20,843 nucleotides of DNA from Elysia marginata (taxonomy: Eukaryota; Mollusca; Gastropoda; Plakobranchidae): the NCBI GenBank assembly GCA_019649035.1, contig BMAT01010144.1, positions 57,893-78,735 on the forward strand, written 5' to 3'. Shown piece after piece: positions 18,301-20,843 of the stretch. Numbering within the stretch: the first letter of the stretch is position 1; each line of letters opens with the position of its first letter. The notes under the pieces were generated by a model. It did not search any database, had not been told where the DNA came from, and saw only the letters and a program-made list of their open reading frames with translations. The translations under genes and the position numbers were made by a program.

Positions 18301-19377
18301 ATCTGCGGACATAGTTGTGAACTTGACCTTGAAGTGTCAACATTCGTTTAATTCATTACAAATGTTTGAAAGAAAGTAAAGATATTTGTATCCAAATATG
18401 TGAAGTTTAGAAGATAGTTTATTATGCCTTTAAAAAATCTACAGGTCTATTAGCTTTAGAAAAAGAAAGATTGATTTTAAACAAATTTTTTATGCACAAG
18501 TCATTGGCATTTTTTTTAGCTTCTTTTGTTTTGTAGACAATGTACTGTAGGAATGAACTCAAAACCTTCTCTACAAAGTAAACCAAGTTCTGAGACACTT
18601 GGAAGTCTGTCTTTGCTAAAATAGGCATGAAAAGTCATTGTTGTTAACACTGCATTTTGTCGTAATACTTCAGAAGTAAATTGATCTAATTGAACGGAAA
18701 TACTAGGAGGGTGGAGATGGACATACTTTATAGGATTATCAGTTTTTGCTCACTTAATTCTGTTAAGAAAATTAGAGGCAGTGCAGTTTTACATTATATG
18801 AAATCTTTTCTCATATTTCTCAACAGCAAATTTTCTTTCGACGCAAACAAGTTGAGGCTTCAAGAAACTGTAAGCATGATAGGCAGCATAGGCGAAGCCT
18901 GTTGCGCACTCACTTGTTTTATGAACCTATTATGCTTTTTGCTTGCCCCAAGTCTCTACCATTACGATCTAACACTTATCCTGTCACAAATTTTTTTTCT
19001 ACCCTTTAATGGTCAACACAACACCAAGAATAGTTATTTCTATGCCTAGAAGTTAAGTAATCATGTGTGAGTAGTAGAAAAGAAGTAAGTCAGGGGTCTG
19101 CTGATTGCACAGGTGCTTGGCAAATTGATAGGTTTTAAAGGCTTCAAAGTAGTCCAGAAACACTAACATATCCTTTTTATTTTTTATAAAAAAAAATCAT
19201 AGAAAAAAGTCTTATGGGTAATGAAGTTTGTATGTTGCTTAAAGCCCTTAAATATGCTTCAAGCCTTAGCCTGACATCTGTGAAATTAGAATTTCCTCTT
19301 TCACCTAGGTTCAGTGTCACCTGCTTGAGATGCTGGCAGCCAACCTGACCCGCAGTGGAGCTGTAGAAGAGGTCAAA
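144..19377 (+). CDS. Multi-exon gene for an unrecognised, probably alpha-solenoid protein (17 exons, partial at both ends)
   Basis: Seventeen exons can be chained with canonical AG/GT borders, compatible phases and no internal stop: 144-341, 1077-1255, 1949-2087, 2575-2715, 4932-5005, 5362-5475, 8137-8197, 8651-8748, 10973-11078, 12770-12829, 14784-14876, 15571-15674, 17095-17196, 17650-17719, 18537-18577, 18827-18869, 19309-19377. They total 1692 nt, or 564 codons. The first block is preceded by an acceptor and the last ends at a donor, so both termini lie outside the window or are unresolved. The product is rich in Leu, Ile and Val and has many amphipathic stretches, as in residues 26-62 and 105-146, which resembles HEAT/ARM repeat proteins. 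I see no signal peptide, transmembrane segment, catalytic motif or zinc finger. I compared it mentally with FANCA, FANCI, MMS22L, TEX10, CENPI, AP5B1, AP5Z1 and focadhesin and saw no convincing match, so no function is assigned. The exon chain is well supported up to 17196 and less certain after it. Confidence 0.8.
342..1076 (+). other. Intron 1
   Basis: AT-rich intron from GTAGTT to CTAGCAG, phase 0. Only homopolymer T/A runs are visible; I see no repeat, RNA gene or alternative coding block. Confidence 0.75.
1077..1255 (+). CDS. Exon 2 (residues 67-126)
   Basis: The exon enters in phase 0 after TTCCTAGCAG and ends at TTCAG|GTAATT with two bases of a split Arg codon. The peptide includes KCGDLSNPGLPIMCLCLVNL and then a polar stretch, TKEEQNRGDYSF, before a second hydrophobic helix (MQAVLLCLDIV). 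The alternation of hydrophobic helix and polar linker supports a helical repeat protein. The neighbouring frames are closed by stops. Confidence 0.85.
1256..1948 (+). other. Intron 2
   Basis: AT-rich intron from GTAATT to TCTCCAAG, phase 2. No recognisable element is seen beyond T and A runs. Confidence 0.75.
1949..2087 (+). CDS. Exon 3 (residues 126-172)
   Basis: The first G completes the split Arg codon from exon 2, followed by 46 codons to donor AAAAAT|GTAAGT (a strong match to consensus). The peptide opens FCLDYAEIACNWLTVLEQQ, an amphipathic helix, and continues with an acidic loop containing VTEEDLLPPDF. The phase match with exon 2 across a 693-base intron is good evidence that both belong to one transcript. 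Confidence 0.87.
2088..2574 (+). other. Intron 3
   Basis: AT-rich intron from GTAAGT to TTTTTCCAG, phase 0. No repeat or RNA gene is seen. A minus-strand open frame at 2280-2492 has no supporting features. Confidence 0.75.
2575..2715 (+). CDS. Exon 4 (residues 173-219)
   Basis: Acceptor GGTTTTTCCAG is followed by 47 codons in phase 0 and donor CACCAG|GTGGTA. The peptide runs from VNFVCKRIGVIEIDG through a basic stretch, HLKEKKLVRQAF, to KDRWQQLHKKHQ. It is markedly more basic than the other exons. Read-through past the donor stays open to a stop at 2767-2769, so intron retention would add 17 residues and terminate. Confidence 0.83.
2716..4931 (+). other. Intron 4, with a SINE-like insertion
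   Basis: Phase 0 intron of 2.2 kb. It holds the SINE-like element at 4498-4637, a short CT run near 4173-4188 and CTAGATCT-type words near 3765 and 4112. No coding block with splice sites was found here. Confidence 0.7.
4485..4650 (+). mobile_element. SINE-like retroelement with 13-bp target-site duplication
   Basis: The 13-mer TATCAAATAAATT occurs at 4485-4497 and again at 4638-4650. Between them lies a 140-bp segment that is more GC-rich than its surroundings and ends in a short CAATCAATCAATCA tail. A perfect direct repeat flanking a tailed segment is the hallmark of target-primed reverse transcription. GGCTAAGTCATGG near 4512-4524 loosely resembles a Pol III A box, but I see no B box, so the head may be truncated or not tRNA-derived. 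The orientation follows from the tail. Its size and lack of an open frame favour a SINE over a truncated LINE. Confidence 0.75.
4932..5005 (+). CDS. Exon 5 (residues 220-244)
   Basis: Acceptor TTGTCTCAG and donor GAAAG|GTAAGG bracket 24 codons plus two bases of a split Arg. The peptide begins VSLVEWVEMEWSVSA and ends DPLSATE. A different frame is also open through this block (a glycine-rich reading), but only this frame matches exon 4 (phase 0) and exon 6 (phase 2). Confidence 0.83.
5006..5361 (+). other. Intron 5
   Basis: Phase 2 intron of 356 bases, with only T-rich sequence and no recognisable element. Confidence 0.75.
5362..5475 (+). CDS. Exon 6 (residues 244-282)
   Basis: Acceptor ATTTCTGTAG supplies the G that completes Arg, followed by 37 codons and two bases of a split Cys. 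The peptide includes LSYLMKTSRIFLKQ and LLPFCKTVLLTLAKLEG, both amphipathic. Two donors lie 4 nt apart: TTG|GTGGGT at 5475 and TGG|GTGAAG at 5479. Only the first keeps the frame into exon 7, so it was chosen. Confidence 0.8.
6008..6308. mobile_element. Non-autonomous piggyBac-type MITE with TTAA duplication
   Basis: TTAA at 6008-6011 and 6305-6308 flank a 293-bp segment starting CCCCTTTGTGACG and ending, in reverse complement, CCCCTTCGTGACA. Including the TTAA and one more T, 18 of 20 terminal bases match as inverted repeats. TTAA target sites and CCC-type termini are characteristic of piggyBac-like elements. No transposase is encoded. Internal palindromes occur at 6226-6239 (ACAAC/GTTGT) and 6272-6288 (AACATAC/GTATGTT). 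The segment has more CpG than its surroundings. The overlapping open frames on both strands at 6148-6421 are by-products of this repeat. Confidence 0.75.
7633..7654 (+). repeat. (CT)n microsatellite
   Basis: A pure CT dinucleotide run within intron 6. A shorter CT run occurs near 4173-4188. Confidence 0.9.
8137..8197 (+). CDS. Exon 7 (residues 282-302)
   Basis: Acceptor CATCCTGTAG, then T completing Cys, then 20 codons to donor CTAAGG|GTATGA. The peptide is VGYDSGNSDLKSADFIQLLR: a polar linker running into a helix that continues in exon 8. Its small size makes it the weakest block of this stretch, but the phase agrees on both sides. Confidence 0.75.
8198..8650 (+). other. Intron 7, with a long perfect-type hairpin
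   Basis: Phase 0 intron of 453 bases whose main feature is the inverted repeat at 8339-8426. The rest is T-rich sequence leading to acceptor TTTTCACCAG. Confidence 0.75.
8339..8426. repeat. 88-base near-perfect hairpin, possible small-RNA precursor
   Basis: Arm 8339-8370 (32 nt, starting TCATATCGATGGCAGGCACA) is the reverse complement of arm 8396-8426 (31 nt) apart from one extra A at 8361-8363. The loop is the 25 bases at 8371-8395. Pairing stops abruptly at both arm ends. The size suits an animal pre-miRNA, whereas the almost complete pairing is more typical of a young or siRNA-type hairpin or of a tiny palindromic MITE. I do not recognise either arm as a known miRNA. It sits 142 bases downstream of exon 7. 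Confidence 0.85.
8651..8748 (+). CDS. Exon 8 (residues 303-335)
   Basis: Acceptor TTTTCACCAG and donor ATCAG|GTAAGG (strong) enclose 32 codons plus two bases of a split Arg. The peptide contains ALLGNLSEYDENKETFLVEI and QCSGANTNQII, a helix-loop-helix pattern. Confidence 0.87.
9094..9273 (+). other. Isolated 59-codon open frame, possible repeat remnant
   Basis: ATG at 9094 follows an in-frame TGA 9 bases upstream and runs to TAA at 9271. The peptide begins MEKRENSSILEVTIA and includes TLATDWHRFLQLQ. Base composition is clearly more GC-rich than the surrounding intron and the amino-acid mix looks protein-like. There is no paired splice site linking it to the host gene. It could be a fragment of a transposable element or a retrocopied exon; I do not recognise it. 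Functional coding is unproven. Confidence 0.3.
9835..9983 (+). repeat. Degenerate minisatellite of about 24-36 bp units
   Basis: Four to five diverged copies of a unit like GGGTATGGAACATNTTGGGTTTAAAGAC follow each other. GAACAT and GTTTAAA recur at near-regular spacing. Confidence 0.8.
10794..10896 (+). repeat. 55-bp tandem duplication
   Basis: Copy 1 starts at 10794 (GTGCCTTCGGCTTCATTTCT) and copy 2 at 10849 (GTGCCTTTGGCTTCATTTCT). They share most bases through CATGTTCA, with a few substitutions and small indels. Confidence 0.9.
10973..11078 (+). CDS. Exon 9 (residues 335-370)
   Basis: Acceptor CATCCATGCAG gives the A completing Arg, then 35 codons to donor TTCACA|GTGAGT. The peptide includes YVLELPSQLLFCDSLQQ and KLVLTALKIIDYFT. 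The second helix resembles the inner helix of HEAT-like repeats. This is one of the clearest coding blocks in the window. Confidence 0.87.
11079..12769 (+). other. Intron 9, with a retroelement tail
   Basis: Phase 0 intron of 1.7 kb. A retrotransposon-like 3' end lies at about 11210-11346. Downstream is ordinary AT-rich sequence; plus-strand open frames at 11818-12030 and 12613-12852 start in the intron and have no support, except that the second overlaps exon 10. Confidence 0.7.
11210..11346 (+). mobile_element. Probable 3' end of a non-LTR retroelement
   Basis: An AATAAA at 11323-11328 is followed at once by a TTGAACTTGAACT repeat tail (11334-11346), the kind of short tandem tail that ends many invertebrate LINEs and SINEs. 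The left boundary is a guess from composition, and I found no target-site duplication. Confidence 0.45.
12770..12829 (+). CDS. Exon 10 (residues 371-390), NAGNAG acceptor
   Basis: Acceptor TTTTTTTTCAG leads to 20 codons, QSSQNKGAYLSLKATGYILQ, and donor CTCCAG|GTAGAG, phase 0 throughout. The acceptor is followed directly by a second CAG (12770-12772), so splicing at the second AG would drop the first Gln without changing the frame. Exons 9, 10 and 11 join smoothly as one leucine-rich segment. Confidence 0.82.
13308..13385 (+). repeat. Imperfect (ACT)n array
   Basis: Period-3 ACT/ACC/GCT triplets, ending in a cleaner run of ACT before CAATAG. Confidence 0.88.
13677..13688 (+). repeat. Poly-G run of 12
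   Basis: Uninterrupted run of 12 G immediately 5' of the 107-bp duplication. Confidence 0.95.
13703..13913 (+). repeat. 107-bp tandem duplication
   Basis: GCTATTGGCTAGCCTAC begins at 13703 and at 13810. The copies share GTTCCTTTG, ATGGTACAGGC, AGGAGTATG and CCACCCCACAG at matching offsets, with scattered substitutions. The unit is GC-richer than the surrounding intron and has open frames on both strands, which appear incidental. Confidence 0.9.
14048..14190 (+). repeat. Imperfect (ACT)n array with a CTG/TGC patch
   Basis: Triplets of ACT, ACC and GCT type run for about 140 bases and include a short GCTGCTGCTGCT segment near 14158. The open frame over it is low-complexity. Confidence 0.88.
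14230..14350 (+). repeat. GA-rich purine tract
   Basis: Two GAGAGAGAG runs with intervening AGG/AAG-rich sequence on the plus strand. Confidence 0.75.
14784..14876 (+). CDS. Exon 11 (residues 391-421)
   Basis: Acceptor TTTGTTTGAAG and donor TTTCTG|GTAAGT (strong) enclose 31 codons in phase 0: GTERLVRAHPTIPATAL, then DSLWMHPFVFTSFL. A second frame is open across this block from 14546, but it does not match the phases of exons 10 and 12 and gives an intron-like cysteine/phenylalanine-rich peptide. Confidence 0.83.
15166..15242 (+). repeat. AAT/AAG low-complexity patch
   Basis: Imperfect trinucleotide-like sequence: TAATAATAATAAGAAGAAC and neighbours. Confidence 0.75.
15467..15532 (+). repeat. 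33-bp tandem duplication next to exon 12
   Basis: AACTGGTACAAGATGCTATT at 15471 recurs as AACTGGTATAAAATGCTATT at 15504. The period of 33 bases keeps reading frame. It lies 38 bases upstream of exon 12. Confidence 0.88.
15571..15674 (+). CDS. Exon 12 (residues 422-456)
   Basis: The chosen acceptor is GTGTTTTTAAG at 15570, because it gives the phase 0 entry required by exon 11; an earlier AG at 15430 would hit a stop in that phase. There are 34 codons plus two bases of a split Gly before donor AAAGG|GTGAGG. The peptide has an alternating pattern, IKAKVGITG and FSTLKIKMEATDLWLK, that is less clearly helical than the rest. The frame remains open upstream of the acceptor. Confidence 0.75.
15813..15846 (+). 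other. 34-nt pseudo-exon or poison cassette exon
   Basis: TTATTTGCAG precedes and GTAAGT follows a 34-nt block reading YQSCNSAKPYA in the frame left by exon 12. Because 34 is not a multiple of three, inclusion moves exon 13 into a frame with TAA at its fifth codon. Exon 12 joined directly to exon 13 keeps the frame, so the main transcript should skip it. It is either chance sequence or a regulated cassette. Confidence 0.4.
16760..16930. mobile_element. Possible Tc1/mariner-type MITE remnant
   Basis: The right end reads, in reverse complement, TACAGTGGAACCCCTCAATA; the left end reads TACAGTCAATTAAGACC, which matches if about 10 bases were lost. TA lies at both termini. Inside, AAGACCCC...CTCTTA occurs twice. 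TACAGTGGAACC ends are common among invertebrate mariner-like repeats. The damaged left end keeps this tentative. Confidence 0.45.
17095..17196 (+). CDS. Exon 13 (residues 456-490)
   Basis: Acceptor AAATCAACAG supplies the G completing Gly, then 33 codons and two bases of a split Arg before donor CACAG|GTGAGA. Only phase 2 entry is open; the other two frames stop within five codons, which fixes the junction with exon 12. The peptide is acidic at first (LTENKSLQQNDETDLP), then helical (WQKAAALFPLILH). Confidence 0.83.
17197..17649 (+). other. Intron 13
   Basis: Phase 2 intron of 453 bases. A GA run ending in GGGGGGG lies near 17293-17311. Open frames on either strand here have no splice support. 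Confidence 0.72.
17650..17719 (+). CDS. Exon 14 (residues 490-513), donor uncertain
   Basis: Acceptor GACTGTCTTGCAG is good and completes Arg; the frame then reads HLLDYPLEQILATRNEMKF and TACP. The donor is weak. I place it at TGTCCA|GTAGAC (17719), which is phase 0; CTA|GTATAC at 17749 is an equally weak phase 0 alternative. Without a donor the frame stops at TGA 17762-17764, so this exon could also end the protein in a read-through isoform. Confidence 0.65.
17720..18536 (+). other. Intron 14
   Basis: AT-rich, with no repeat recognised. A 20-nt block at 17908-17927 followed by GTAAGA would also fit the phases but has a poor acceptor. Confidence 0.55.
18537..18577 (+). CDS. Exon 15 (residues 514-527), small
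   Basis: A very strong pyrimidine-rich acceptor, CTTCTTTTGTTTTGTAG, and donor CTACAAA|GTAAAC bracket 13 codons, TMYCRNELKTFST, plus two bases of a split Asn. Entry in phase 0 and exit in phase 2 are exactly what is needed to join exon 14 to exon 16. It is short, so this rests mainly on splice signals and phase. Confidence 0.55.
18827..18869 (+). CDS. Exon 16 (residues 527-541), small
   Basis: Acceptor ATTTCTCAACAG and donor GAAACT|GTAAGC enclose one base completing Asn and 14 codons, KFSFDANKLRLQET, which run into exon 17 in phase 0. The joint sequence NKLRLQET-VQCHLLEML reads as a continuous helix. Entry in another phase leads to a stop in exon 17. Confidence 0.68.
18870..19308 (+). other. 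Intron 16
   Basis: Phase 0 intron of 439 bases with no recognisable element, ending in CTCTTTCACCTAG. Confidence 0.7.
19309..19377 (+). CDS. Exon 17 (residues 542-564), last recognisable exon
   Basis: The peptide VQCHLLEMLAANLTRSGAVE follows a good acceptor. Two phase 0 donors are possible: GAAGAG|GTCAAA at 19371 and GTCAAA|GTATTG at 19377. Read-through would stop at TAA 19405-19407. The gene probably continues beyond the window, since no further exon with matching signals was seen downstream. Confidence 0.75.
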
Positions 19378-20190
19378 GTATTGAAACTCTTTTGTTTTGT
19401 TTTGTAAAAGACAACATAGGAGGAACAGCTCATGCAATTTAAAAATAATTGTCTCTAAGTCTTAAAATTATAATAGTTAGTTTTTAGAAATTTTGTTGTG
19501 GATTCTTGTCCTTCTTAATCCTATACATCTAGATACAATCTCATTGCTAGATCTACAGCAGGTGGTGGGACTAGCCTAGACCTAGTAAATTTCCAGCTTT
19601 AGGATAAAATATACTAAGTAATGTTTTGAAAAAGTTTATCTGAAAATTTCTTGAAAATCCATCGATAAAAAAAGAAATTGGAGCAGTTTTAGTGCAGTAG
19701 GATAACAACATCACAGCTCAGGATCGCCAGGCCATGGTTGCTAGGCAGGCTATATATATGCACTATGCACTAAGTTATAAATCCTTTCTTCTCCGGTGTC
19801 TCCTTTCCCTATCACTACCACAATCCCTCCCGCTGCTCCTCTCGCTTTCCCTTTCCTTCCTGTTGTACTGGCATGCCTAAAAAATAAAGATTCTCTCTCT
19901 CTTTCTCCCTCTTGTCTTTTCTTTTTGACTTTGCTGCCCCTTCCACTCCCCAAGAAACTTGGCTGGCTCTAATTTCAGAATCTAGTTTTCAATACCAGTA
20001 CTTGTACTTGGTCTAGATCTTGTTTTTTTTTTCAATAAAATTAAAGAGTTCTCATATCTCTAAATATCTAGTCCAGGTTATGCAACCAGTCATAGGTTCC
20101 ATTGATAGGAAGGAACTTCCAAATTAAATCTGTTTTGTGCATAACCTAGAGCAAGAGCCTCAGATGAATCTTTGCTTTGAGTCTAAACAC
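19378..20190 (+). other. Non-coding stretch after exon 17
   Basis: AT-rich sequence with CTAGATCT-type words near 19528-19590 and 20012, and a pyrimidine-rich tract at 19785-19935 (CTCTCTCTCTTTCTCCCTC). No exon or RNA gene is recognised. Confidence 0.65.
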
Positions 20191-20232
20191 AGCAGTAGTA
20201 GTAGTGGTAGCAGTAGTACTGGTGCTGGTAGC

Positions 20233-20266
<34 letters not shown>

Positions 20267-20712
20267 CATAAAGTAGTAGCAGTGGTAACAATAGAAGTAG
20301 TGGTGGTACTAGTAACAGTAGTAGTAGTAGAAGCGGTAGTCAAAGTAGTAGTAATAGTAATAGCAGCGATAAAGGTAGGAGTTGTACTAGTAGCAGAAGT
20401 AGTAGTAGTAGTAATGGTAGTAATAGCGGTAGCGGTAGTAGGAGGAGCAGCAGCAGTAGTAGTACTAGTAGTAGTTTTGGTAACAGTAGTAGTAGTAGTA
20501 GTAGTCATGGTAGTATTAGTGGTGGTTTTGGTAGTAGCGGTAGTAGTGGAGTTGTAGTAGTGGTAGCAGTAGTAGTGGTAGTAGTAATGATCGCAGTAGT
20601 AGTAGAGGCAGTGTTAGTAGTGGTGTAGGCAGCAATAGTAGTTGTTGCGGTAGTATTATTAGTGGTAGCAGTAGCAGTACCACTTGTTGTACTAGAAGTG
20701 GTGGTGGTGGTG
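20191..20712 (+). repeat. 522-bp imperfect (AGT)n trinucleotide array
   Basis: Period-3 sequence of AGT interspersed with GGT, AGC, GGC, AAT and similar triplets. The longest clean run is about 11 AGT units near 20236-20268. All frames are open over long distances on both strands, giving poly-Val, poly-Ser, poly-Thr or poly-Leu peptides that I regard as artefacts. Confidence 0.95.
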
Positions 20713-20843
20713 CAATGTCTGGCCCAAATATGGTATACGACGTATCATTTAAATACAAATAGCGACGTACGAAAAAGATAAATAAAGTTGACCTCTGCTA
20801 TAGTGGTGCCACCCTCTCAAAATTCTTTTGAAAAAAAAAAAAA
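20713..20843 (+). other. Window end: AATAAA and terminal A-run
   Basis: An AATAAA at 20781-20786 lies 45 bases before a run of 13 A that closes the window. This could be a polyadenylation site of a retrocopy or simply an A-tract at the window edge. No coding region ends here. Confidence 0.4.

Noticed and set aside
20177-20557. Long plus- and minus-strand open frames giving poly-Val, poly-Thr or poly-Leu proteins
   Set aside because: They are translations of the AGT array; every frame is open because the triplets contain few stops.
20781-20843. Polyadenylation site as the gene's 3' end
   Set aside because: AATAAA is common in AT-rich DNA, and no terminal coding exon with a stop connects to it.
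1-20843. tRNA, rRNA, CRISPR array, bacterial operon or viral genes
   Set aside because: No clover-leaf, conserved rRNA segment, spacer-repeat array, closely packed long frames or recognisable viral protein was seen.

Overview
The window looks like AT-rich nuclear DNA of a metazoan. Coding signal comes only in short blocks of 41-198 bases, each bounded by AG and GT splice signals, with long introns full of T-runs, microsatellites and short transposable-element remnants. No bacterial, organellar, rRNA, tRNA or CRISPR feature is visible. Recurrent CTAGATCT-type words, TTGAACT and ATCA retroelement tails, and long degenerate AGT/ACT arrays fit a marine invertebrate. A lophotrochozoan, perhaps a gastropod mollusc, is my best guess, but this rests on genome texture and is weak.

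The plus strand carries one multi-exon gene over nearly its whole length. I could chain 17 exons (144 to about 19377) with matching splice phases and no internal stop, giving about 564 residues. Neither the first coding exon nor the terminal one is secured, so this is an internal part of a longer protein. It is leucine-rich and mostly helical in appearance, suggesting a HEAT/ARM-like alpha-solenoid. I do not recognise the family and assign no symbol. The weakest links are the donor of the fourteenth exon (17650-17719) and the choice of the fifteenth.

Layout: 144-2715 holds exons 1-4; 2716-4931 is an intron with a SINE-like insertion bounded by 13-bp target-site duplications (4485-4650); exons 5-6 lie at 4932-5475; intron 6 (5476-8136) holds a 293-bp TTAA-flanked MITE of piggyBac type. 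Exons 7-8 (8137-8748) flank a near-perfect 31-bp hairpin at 8339-8426. Intron 8 has two minisatellites and an isolated short open frame. Exons 9-13 (10973-17196) are separated by introns with a retroelement tail, ACT arrays, a 107-bp tandem duplication, a frame-breaking pseudo-exon and a mariner-like MITE. Exons 14-17 (17650-19377) are small. The last 1.4 kb is non-coding and dominated by a 522-bp AGT array. The window ends in a run of 13 A.

The most unusual objects are the intronic hairpin, which has pre-miRNA size but near-perfect pairing, the unrecognised solenoid-like gene with several candidate alternative-splicing sites, and the three related trinucleotide arrays.
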